32,583 bases of DNA, taken from the NCBI RefSeq assembly GCF_035474595.1, contig NZ_DATIND010000087.1, positions 1 to 32,583 on the forward strand, in the 5' to 3' direction. The notes beneath the pieces are model-generated. The model had not been told where the DNA came from. It did not search any database and saw only the letters and a list, made by a program, of their open reading frames with translations. Source of the stretch: Longimicrobium sp. (GTDB lineage: Bacteria; Gemmatimonadota; Gemmatimonadetes; Longimicrobiales; Longimicrobiaceae). Position numbers and translations under genes: made by a program. Shown here one piece after another: positions 5,598-12,254 of the stretch. The stretch's first letter is position 1; each line of letters opens with the position of its first letter.

Positions 5598-8411
5598 ATG
5601 GCCGACTACTCGACTTTCGTGCTCCTGGACCCCGAGTTCTTCGCGTCGCTCGACCAGCGGACGCCCGGGACGGAGTACCACGCGCGCGTCGCGTCGCTCC
5701 TCCCGGACGACTGGGAGATCGCCGCGCAGGGGGTGTGGACGTCGGTGCGACCCCCGCGGTGGGAGCACCTGCGGCAGGGGTGGAAGCTGCACGTGTCGGC
5801 CACGCCCGCCAACTCCGCCGACGTGCTGGAGCGCGTGGCGGCCGTGCTCGCACGCGACCCGGCCGCGTTCAAGTTCGCCTCCGACGCGGTGATGCTGAAC
5901 ATCCTCCTTTCCAAGAACTGGCCGCGCGAGGGCGGGGGAAAGTTCATCACCATCTATCCGTCGGGCGACGAGCAGTTCGGCCGGCTGGGCCGCGCGCTGG
6001 CCCAGGCCACGGCGGAGCTGGACGGGCCCTACATCCTTTCCGACCGCCGGGTTCCGGGAAGCCGCATCGTCTTCTACCGCTTCGGCGAGCACCTGGGCGG
6101 CGAAGAGGTGGACCCCGCGGGCACCCGCTCGCACCGGATCGCCACGCCGGGGGGCGGCACGGTGGTGGACGAGCGGCGGGGATACTACCAGATCCCGGAC
6201 GGGGTGGACGATCCCTTCGGCGCCCGGGCAGTGCGCGTGCTTCCCTCCGGCGCCGAGCCCGAGAACCGGGTGACGCTGAACGGCCGCTACCAGGTGCGCG
6301 GCGCGCTGAAGTATTCGAACGTGGGCGGGATGTACCACGCGTGGGACGTGGAGCGCGACCGCGCGGTGGTGCTCCGCGAGCGGCGCCCACTGACCGGGTG
6401 GATCGACGCCGGCACCGACGCCGTGGCGCTGCTGCGCAAGGAAGCGGAGATCCTGCGCCAGCTGCAGGGAAGCGGCCTGGCGCCGGAGCTGGTGGACCTG
6501 TTCCAGGTGTGGGAGCACCACTACCTGGTGATGGAGCACGTGGAGGGGACGCCGCTGCGCGACTACGCGGTGGCCCGGTACTTCGGCCGCGGCCGGATGG
6601 GAAGCCCGCGCCGCCTCTTCCAGGTGTTCCGGCAGCTGATCCGCGAGCTGGCCGGCGGGCTCGAAGAGTTCCACCGCCGCGGGATCGTGCTGCGCGACCT
6701 GTCGGTGGGCAACGTGCTGGTGCGCCCCGACCGCTCGGTGTGCTTCATCGACTTCGAGTACGCCTGGGAGCGGCGCGAGGCCGGCGTGTTCGCCCCGCGC
6801 GTGGAAACGCCGGGGTTCGCGTCACCCGCGCAAGCGGCGGGCGAGCCGCCGTGCGAGGCGGACGACTTCTACTCGCTGGGCGCGGTGGTGCTGGAGCTGT
6901 GCTCCATGCTGGCGCCCGGCGTGGGGCTGAATCGCGCGGGCGTGCTCGACGCCGCGCGGCTGGCGATGGACGAGATCGGCCTTCCCCCCGAGCTGCTGGA
7001 CGTCGCACGCGGCCTGCTGGAGCCGGACGCCGCCGCGCGCTGGAACGCCGGCGACGTGCGCCGCGCGCTGGACGGCGTCCGCGCTTCGGCCGTCCCGTGG
7101 GCCTGCCGCGAGCCGGGGCGCCTCCGCCCGCCGCCCCCCGTCCGCGCGGGGACCGAGGCCGAGGCCGCCGTCGCCGCGGAGGGCGTGTGCCGGTTCCTGG
7201 AGGCCAGCGCCGACACCTCGAACGCCGACGGCTTGTGGCCCGCCTCGCCCGACACGTACCGCACCAACCCCCTCTCCATCCGCTTCGGCGCCTGCGGCCC
7301 CATCGAGCAGGTGCGGCGGGCGCGGAGCAAGGTCCCGGACGCGTGGCTGGACTGGGTGGAGCAACGCGCCACGCCGGAGCGCTGCCCGCCGGGGCTCTTC
7401 GCCGGCCTTGCCGGCGTGGCGCTGACGCTGGCCGCCTGCGGGCGCGCGGAGGCCGCGCGCCGCGTGCTGGGCCAGGCGCTCGCGGCGCCGCTCCCCGCCG
7501 GGCACCATGCGCTGTACGACGGCACCGCCGGGCTGGGGATCGCCGCGCTGGCGCTGGGGAACGAGCTGGACGACGCGGAGCTGCGCGCCCACGCCGAGCG
7601 CATCGGGGGGGAGATGGAGACGCGGGCCGAGAGGCGCCGGCACGGCGTGGCGTGGCGGGGCGCGGACGGACGCATTCCCTGCGGGCTGGCGAACGGGGGG
7701 AGCGGGATCGGCCTCTTCTACACCTACCTGGGCGCCGCCACCGGCGACGTGCGCTGGTGGGACCTGGCCTCGCGCGCCCTGGCGTTCGAGCTGTCGCAGG
7801 TGACGCCCGACGCGGGGTACGCCTTCTGGCCGCTGCTGGGGGGAACGCGGCGCCGGCCGTACCGCTCGCCGCACGTGTACTTCGGCACGGCGGGGGTGGC
7901 GACGGCCGTGGTGCGCCTCCTGGCCTGCACGGGAGATCCGGAGCTGCGCGCGTGGACCGGCGAGTGCGCCCGCACCCTCAGCTTCCGCTGGACCAACAAG
8001 CTGTGGCAGGACATGGGGCTGGCGGGATGGGGCGAGACGCTGCTGGACATCCACGCGGTGACGGGCGACCCCGGGTACCGCGCGGACGCGCTGCGCGTGG
8101 CCGAGGGTCTGCTGCCGTTCCAGGTGCGCACGCGCTTCGGCACGGCGTTCCCCGGCGGCGCGCTGAACCGCGTGTCCAGCGAGTTCGGGATGGGGGCCTC
8201 GGGGATCGGGCTTTTCCTGCACCGGCTGGTGCACGGCGGCCACCGCGCCTTCTTCCCCGACCACCTCCTCCCCGGCTTCCCCGCGTCCGCGCCACTGGCG
8301 GGCGCGCCCGCATCGGCCGCCGTAGTTCCGGGGCCGGAGGCGGGCTCCGGACGCGCGAGGCCGGCGGCCGCGCGGCGCCGCGTCCGCGTGGGCATCGCGG
8401 CGGGCGCCTGA
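5598..8411 (+). CDS. lanKC: Class III lanthionine synthetase LanKC
   Basis: 937-residue trifunctional enzyme that phosphorylates Ser/Thr of the precursor, eliminates phosphate and cyclises with Cys. Residues about 1-215 form the lyase part; about 230-500 a Ser/Thr-kinase-like domain with the catalytic loop LRDLSVGNVLV (D367, N372) and the metal-binding DFE (D385-E387) in place of DFG; about 520-900 a LanC-like cyclase with glycine motifs (NGGSGIG near 700, YFGTAG near 762, GASGIGLF near the end). The Cys-Cys-His zinc ligands of LanC are not visible, as expected for class III. The ATG at 5598 lies 141 bases after precursor 1, with a weak ribosome site. The last 40 residues are Ala/Arg-rich. 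It is flanked by precursors on both sides; no transporter or leader protease is adjacent. Confidence 0.95.
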   Translation: MADYSTFVLLDPEFFASLDQRTPGTEYHARVASLLPDDWEIAAQGVWTSVRPPRWEHLRQGWKLHVSATPANSADVLERVAAVLARDPAAFKFASDAVMLNILLSKNWPREGGGKFITIYPSGDEQFGRLGRALAQATAELDGPYILSDRRVPGSRIVFYRFGEHLGGEEVDPAGTRSHRIATPGGGTVVDERRGYYQIPDGVDDPFGARAVRVLPSGAEPENRVTLNGRYQVRGALKYSNVGGMYHAWDVERDRAVVLRERRPLTGWIDAGTDAVALLRKEAEILRQLQGSGLAPELVDLFQVWEHHYLVMEHVEGTPLRDYAVARYFGRGRMGSPRRLFQVFRQLIRELAGGLEEFHRRGIVLRDLSVGNVLVRPDRSVCFIDFEYAWERREAGVFAPRVETPGFASPAQAAGEPPCEADDFYSLGAVVLELCSMLAPGVGLNRAGVLDAARLAMDEIGLPPELLDVARGLLEPDAAARWNAGDVRRALDGVRASAVPWACREPGRLRPPPPVRAGTEAEAAVAAEGVCRFLEASADTSNADGLWPASPDTYRTNPLSIRFGACGPIEQVRRARSKVPDAWLDWVEQRATPERCPPGLFAGLAGVALTLAACGRAEAARRVLGQALAAPLPAGHHALYDGTAGLGIAALALGNELDDAELRAHAERIGGEMETRAERRRHGVAWRGADGRIPCGLANGGSGIGLFYTYLGAATGDVRWWDLASRALAFELSQVTPDAGYAFWPLLGGTRRRPYRSPHVYFGTAGVATAVVRLLACTGDPELRAWTGECARTLSFRWTNKLWQDMGLAGWGETLLDIHAVTGDPGYRADALRVAEGLLPFQVRTRFGTAFPGGALNRVSSEFGMGASGIGLFLHRLVHGGHRAFFPDHLLPGFPASAPLAGAPASAAVVPGPEAGSGRARPAAARRRVRVGIAAGA

Positions 8412-8416
8412 TCCTT

Positions 8417-8433
8417 CGCGGATGGGCTCCGCG
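8417..8433 (+). other. Small hairpin between LanKC and precursor 2
   Basis: CGCGGA (8417-8422), loop TGGGC and TCCGCG (8428-8433) make a short perfect stem just after the LanKC stop. Too short and lacking T residues to be a confident terminator. Confidence 0.3.
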
Positions 8434-8489
8434 CATCGCAGCCGTCCGCGCGGGCGTCCCATCCATCCCCCCTTCATGGAGAGCCGTCG

Positions 8490-8714
8490 ATGCGAACCGC
8501 CTTCATCCTCCACGATCCTCACGGCGCCGATCCCGCCTCGATCGACACGGTGCTGTCGCTGCAGACCTTCGCCGAGGCCTCCATCCAGCCGCCGGTAAGC
8601 CAGACGGAGGTCTGCCAGACGGTGGGGGCTCCGTGCGAGCCCGGATACACCCATGACGCCGCCGCGAGCACCTGCACGGTCTGCCTTTCCACGCAGCCGC
8701 CGATCCAGGTGTAG
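8490..8714 (+). CDS. Class III lanthipeptide precursor, peptide 2
   Basis: 74-residue precursor downstream of LanKC. Its leader has SIDTVLSLQTF (residues 17-27), nearly the same as in peptide 1 (TVLSLQT is identical), after HDPHG (8-12), which parallels LDPFG there. The core differs completely: four Cys (42, 49, 62, 65), with SQTEVC (37-42), TVGAPC (44-49) and STCTVC (60-65), and a proline-rich end. The cores of the two peptides therefore probably give different products from one synthetase. GGAG lies about 9 bases before the ATG. The gene ends 16 bases from the convergent AraC-type regulator. Smaller than typical annotation cut-offs, but the leader match makes it secure. Confidence 0.85.
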   Translation: MRTAFILHDPHGADPASIDTVLSLQTFAEASIQPPVSQTEVCQTVGAPCEPGYTHDAAASTCTVCLSTQPPIQV

Positions 8715-8730
8715 CGGTCCGGGGCAATCG

Positions 8731-9486
8731 CTACGCGCGGTTCTGGAACCAGCGGTGCAGCAGCGGCTCGGCGCCCAGCAGCTCGCGCACCTGCCCGGGC
8801 GAGAGCCCGAACACGCGCCGGAACTGCTGGCTCATGTTGGCCACGGTGAGCATCCCCAGCCGCTCCGAGAGCAGGTGCAGCGGCTCGGTGCTGTTGCGCT
8901 GCACGAAGAAGGCAACGTGCAGCGCGTGCGCCAGCGCCAGCCACGCGCGCGGGTTGGGCAGCCCCATCTGCTGCAGACGGCTGCGCCAGGTGCGCGCGGC
9001 CACCTGCCGGTTCAGCGACAGCCGCTCCAGCGTGCGCACGTCGGGCGCGGCGTCCAGCAGCTCGCGCACGTCGTCCTGCTCCACCCCCGGCGGCAGGTAG
9101 CCGGCGTCCGAGGCCCAGCGCAGCACGAACGAGCTCAGATCCAGCGGATGGGTGAGCTGCGCGCGCAGCACGTCGGGGTCCGGCGCGTCGCCGCCCAGGA
9201 TGGCGCGGACCTGGGCACCCGCGGCGCTCCGCGCCGCGTCGGCCACCACCTGCAGCGGAGCCTCGGCGATCCATACGGCCACCGGCGAGCCCGGATGCCG
9301 CGCGCGCAGCTCGCGCACGTGCACCGGGAGCTGGCGCACCTCGGCACCGGGGTCGCTGTCGCCGGGAAGGCTGATCAGGCGCAGGAGCAGCACCTCGCTC
9401 CCGGCCGTACGCGGGCCGGCCGGCGCCAGGAACTCGCCGACGGACTCACGGAGGAAGGGTGAACTCCACTTGGCGACGGAAAGCAT
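8731..9486 (-). CDS. AraC-type DNA-binding regulator
   Basis: 251 residues. The C-terminal part (about 150-245) is an AraC/XylS-type double helix-turn-helix: SLNRQVAARTWRSRLQQMGL for the first and LGMLTVANMSQQFRRVFGLS for the second, followed by PGQVRELLG. The N-terminal 140 residues are not recognised; they do not look like the usual cupin sensor, and include VRELRARHPGSPVAVW, which resembles a receiver-like strand pattern. It converges on the lanthipeptide operon, so a role in its control is plausible but unproven. The ATG at 9486 follows a good promoter (9520-9547) with a short leader. Confidence 0.8.
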   Translation of the reverse strand: MLSVAKWSSPFLRESVGEFLAPAGPRTAGSEVLLLRLISLPGDSDPGAEVRQLPVHVRELRARHPGSPVAVWIAEAPLQVVADAARSAAGAQVRAILGGDAPDPDVLRAQLTHPLDLSSFVLRWASDAGYLPPGVEQDDVRELLDAAPDVRTLERLSLNRQVAARTWRSRLQQMGLPNPRAWLALAHALHVAFFVQRNSTEPLHLLSERLGMLTVANMSQQFRRVFGLSPGQVRELLGAEPLLHRWFQNRA

Positions 9487-9519
9487 GAAGATGCGGTCGC
9501 GGGTTGTAGGGCGATTCGC

Positions 9520-9547
9520 ATCTTAGTCGTTCTTTTAGGGACGTCAA
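9520..9547 (-). promoter_or_regulatory. Promoter of the AraC-type gene
   Basis: On the minus strand TTGACG (9547-9542), a 16-base spacer and TAAGAT (9525-9520) stand 33 bases before the start codon. The surrounding sequence is clearly more AT-rich than the genes. Confidence 0.6.
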
Positions 9548-9772
9548 TCAAACATTTGGTAAACAGCAGAGCGTGGACAAAACGCGGAGACTCGCCACCG
9601 CCCTCGATCTCCCTCCGCGGCCGGAGAGCCGGATCGCATCCAGGAAGGCCGCGCCGTCTCTCCACCTCTCGTCGCGGTGAAGGGTCTGCATCCCTGCGGC
9701 ACACGCCTTGAAGCGCCCTCCCCGCTCTTCCGCATGGGCATGCGACGACGGGGACACAGGCGAGGAGCGAGC

Positions 9773-10729
9773 ATGGCGACGGAGCTGCTGAGCGAGGTAC
9801 GGGGCGATCCGGACGTGGAGATCGCGCACGACGTGGAGTGCGTGCGGACCGGCATCGTCAACTGCTTCCTGTACGGCGAGCCGGGCGCGGGCGACCGCGG
9901 CTGGGTGCTGGTCGACGCGGGGATGTACGGCTTCGGGCACACCATCGTACGCCACGCGGCGCGGCGCTTCGGGGCGGAGTCGCGGCCGGCCGCGATCGTG
10001 ATGACGCACGGGCACTTCGACCACATCGGCGCCCTGCGCGAGCTGGCGGAGGCGTGGGACGCGCCGGTGTACGCGCATCGGCTGGAGCTGCCGTACCTCA
10101 CCGGCCGCTCGTCGTACCCGCCGCCGGACCCCACGGTGGGCGGAGGATTCATGGCCCTCGGCAGCCCGCTGTATCCGCGCGGCCCCATCGATCTGGGCGA
10201 GCGCGTGCAGCCGCTCCCGGAAGACGGCTCGGTGCCGGGGATGCCGGGGTGGCGGTGGCTGTGGACGCCGGGGCATACCCCCGGCCACGTCTCGCTCTTC
10301 CGCGACTCCGACGCGGTGCTGATCGCGGGCGACGCGTTCGTCACGACGAAGCAGGAGTCGCTGCTGGCGGTGCTGGAGCAGCGCCCGGAGATCCACGGCC
10401 CGCCCGCGTACTTCACGCAGGACTGGGATGCGGCGCGCGGGTCGGTGCAGCGCCTGGCCGAGCTGAAGCCCGAGGTCGTGGCCACCGGCCACGGCCGCCC
10501 GCTGCGCGGCCGGGTGATGCGCGAGGGGCTGGAGATGCTCGCGGCGAACTTCGAGATGCTCGCCGTGCCGCGCGACGGCCGCTACGTCCGCGCCCCGGCC
10601 CTCGCCGACGAGCGCGGCACCGTCTCCGTGCCCCCCGCGGTGTTCAACCCCACGCCGGTGCTGATCGGCGCGGGCGCGGCGCTGGCGCTGGGCATTCTCC
10701 TCGGCCGCCGCCTGCGCCAGCGGGATTGA
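9773..10729 (+). CDS. Metallo-beta-lactamase-fold hydrolase with C-terminal membrane helix
   Basis: 318 residues. The zinc-binding signature THGHFDHIG (H79, H81, D83, H84) is complete; further ligands are the His of TPGHTPGHVS, the Asp of IAGDAF and the His of TGHGRPL near 243. These define a glyoxalase II-like MBL hydrolase; the substrate cannot be told from sequence. A C-terminal hydrophobic stretch (about 292-312, VLIGAGAALALGILLG) followed by arginines suggests a tail anchor. The ATG at 9773 is chosen because GAGGAG lies just before it; the frame stays open upstream to 9677 but that part is Arg-rich and unlike protein. Ends with a strong terminator at 10751-10787. Confidence 0.88.
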   Translation: MATELLSEVRGDPDVEIAHDVECVRTGIVNCFLYGEPGAGDRGWVLVDAGMYGFGHTIVRHAARRFGAESRPAAIVMTHGHFDHIGALRELAEAWDAPVYAHRLELPYLTGRSSYPPPDPTVGGGFMALGSPLYPRGPIDLGERVQPLPEDGSVPGMPGWRWLWTPGHTPGHVSLFRDSDAVLIAGDAFVTTKQESLLAVLEQRPEIHGPPAYFTQDWDAARGSVQRLAELKPEVVATGHGRPLRGRVMREGLEMLAANFEMLAVPRDGRYVRAPALADERGTVSVPPAVFNPTPVLIGAGAALALGILLGRRLRQRD

Positions 10730-10750
10730 GGCGGAGGCAGCTCACGCACG

Positions 10751-10787
10751 AACAAAGGCCCGCGCTTCCGGCGCGGGCCTTTGTTTC
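10751..10787 (+). terminator. Rho-independent terminator after the MBL gene
   Basis: AACAAAGGCCCGCGC (10751-10765), loop TTCCG and GCGCGGGCCTTTGTT (10771-10785), a perfect 15-bp stem. The A-rich and T-rich ends mean it can work in both directions, also ending the minus-strand gene at 10966. Confidence 0.9.
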
Positions 10788-10839
10788 GTGGGCTGGCGGA
10801 CGAGGAAGGATGGGCGCTGGCGCGTTCCGAATGCTGTTG

Positions 10840-10948
10840 AAGCCTCGCGCGGTTTGCGAGGCTTGCCGTAGTTGTTGCCGCGGCGCCGCGGCTTCAGCCG
10901 CCTTTCCGCGCAACGGCTTCGTGCTGTCGTCGCCGCGAATCCATTCGC
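10840..10948 (-). repeat. Tandem pair of double-hairpin intergenic elements
   Basis: Read on the minus strand, the pattern is a short palindrome, then GGC-(G/A)AC-(G/A)AC, then a second part. Copy one begins with GCGAATGGATTCGC (10948-10935) and GGCGACGAC. Copy two begins with GCGGCTGAAGCCGC (10901-10888) and ends in the perfect stem AAGCCTCGC/GCGAGGCTT (10864-10840). Related single copies lie at 22554-22601 and 30267-30311. Confidence 0.55.
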
Positions 10949-10965
10949 GTCGATCTGGACGCACC

Positions 10966-11610
10966 TCACCTTCCGCGCGCCACCACCACGTCGGCCCGCG
11001 AGCGCGGCAGCACCTCGAGCGTCTGGTCGTACTGGCCGCTGAAGCCGGTGATGGTGACGCGCGTGCCGGGGCGGATCGCGCGGAAATCGAAATCGCCAGC
11101 GCCCGCGGGGAAGAAGATCTGCACCGCGCCCGATCCGTCGTCGATGCGCAGCTTGTGGCCGTACGGCGCGTCGTTCGTCACCGAATCCACCGCCGTCCCG
11201 CGCACCGTCACCAGCCGCCCCTCCGTCCGCTCGCCCACGGACGAGGCGCGCACGCGCCGCGGCCGGGGCACGCGCCCGTGGCCGATCCGCCGGATGCCGG
11301 GCGACACCAGCGTGAGCAGGCCGTGGCTGCTCGCGAGCGTCCCCGTCACCCGCATCCGCGCGCCGGTGCGCAGGTGCTGCGTGCTGTCGGCCACCCAGAT
11401 GCCGCCGGTGGCGTCCTGGATGGCGAACCCCGCGTCGATCACGCCGGAGGGCACCGTCACGATCCCCTCCACCGTCACCTCGCGGCCGGCCGCAAAGGTG
11501 CGCGCGCGGGCGATGGTGTAGGTGAGCGGCGGCCGTGCGGCGCGCTCCGGTGGCGCCAGCGCGGCGCAGGCGAGGGCGATGGCCGCGCAGGCGGCGAGCT
11601 TCACGTGCAT
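10966..11610 (-). CDS. Secreted protein with OB-fold-like domains
   Basis: 214 residues. A Sec signal peptide (about 1-22, MHVKLAACAAIALACAALA) is followed by two similar OB-fold-like segments: TVEGIVTVPSGVIDAGFAIQ...GARMRVTGTL (about 45-105) and VTVRGTAVDSV...GSGAVQIFF...GTRVTITGF (about 130-195). This build resembles the OB repeats of secreted nucleases and DUF5689-like proteins, but no catalytic domain is present. Its ATG shares one base with the stop of the upstream gene (TGATG at 11608-11612), so translation is probably coupled. Exported to the periplasm or surface; ligand unknown. Confidence 0.75.
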   Translation of the reverse strand: MHVKLAACAAIALACAALAPPERAARPPLTYTIARARTFAAGREVTVEGIVTVPSGVIDAGFAIQDATGGIWVADSTQHLRTGARMRVTGTLASSHGLLTLVSPGIRRIGHGRVPRPRRVRASSVGERTEGRLVTVRGTAVDSVTNDAPYGHKLRIDDGSGAVQIFFPAGAGDFDFRAIRPGTRVTITGFSGQYDQTLEVLPRSRADVVVARGR

Positions 11611-12137
11611 CAATCCCCCCTCGGTTCCGGAACGAACGGGATCAACCCGGCTGCGTGCATCTCCTCCTGGAGTTCCCGGGGCAGATCGCGGGCGTCCACG
11701 ATCATCCCGTTCGACAGCTCGAAAAGCCACGTGAGCGGGCTCTCCTCCACCAGCTTCCGGAGGCTCCAGCGCGAGTCGAAGTAACCGATCTTCAACATCT
11801 TGCGAATGTCGGCCGCCTTGGTCGAGGCGGTGCCCTGGCTCACCTCCATCAGCCGGCAGAGCTCGCGTGCCTCCAGGAAGGGCTGGTTGCCGGGGTCGAA
11901 GAGGAAGTTGATCTGCCCGAGCGCGTACACGATCGCCGCGGCCCAGCTCCTCGCGCGTCCGCCGGCCAGCGGAGACGGACGCTTGCGGCTGAGCACCGCG
12001 GCCATCTCCCTCGCCAGCGCGGCGTACTCGGCATCGAGGTGCGCCGCGGCGAAGGCGTCGGTGACGGCGACGATTTCGTCGTACCTCGCCCGCATCTTCT
12101 GCGGCACCTTCAGATCTTCGGAGTCGTGGGAAGCCAT
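11610..12137 (-). CDS. DUF6398-like protein with possible helix-turn-helix
   Basis: 175 residues, cytoplasmic. The first 100 residues are helical (VPQKMRARYDEIVAVTDAFA, then ALGQINFLFDPGNQPFLEA), resembling DUF6398 as I remember that family. A helix-turn-helix-like stretch follows (MEVSQGTASTKAADIRKML, about 108-126). The C-terminal segment (about 127-175) includes SNGMIVDARDLPRELQEEMH. Function unknown; DNA binding is only a possibility. Start at 12137 (MASHDSED...), diverging from hrpB with 117 bases between. The following OB-fold gene overlaps its stop codon, making these two a unit although one product is exported and the other not. Confidence 0.72.
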   Translation of the reverse strand: MASHDSEDLKVPQKMRARYDEIVAVTDAFAAAHLDAEYAALAREMAAVLSRKRPSPLAGGRARSWAAAIVYALGQINFLFDPGNQPFLEARELCRLMEVSQGTASTKAADIRKMLKIGYFDSRWSLRKLVEESPLTWLFELSNGMIVDARDLPRELQEEMHAAGLIPFVPEPRGD

Positions 12138-12254
12138 GGCCGGAATGCTGGGGGGATTCGGAAACCCGGAGAAGAATACAGAATGCGTGTTTCCGGCCCG
12201 CCGCGCGAGGGGTGAGGTGGAACGCACGCGCCCGGCGTGCGATATTGGGCCGCG

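Noticed and set aside
8399-8489. Possible extra precursor between LanKC and precursor 2
   Set aside because: No start with a leader motif and no cysteine-rich frame in this gap.
12237-12254. GTG start adding six residues to HrpB
   Set aside because: Similarity to HrpB begins after the ATG at 12255; the added residues have no match, though the start cannot be excluded.
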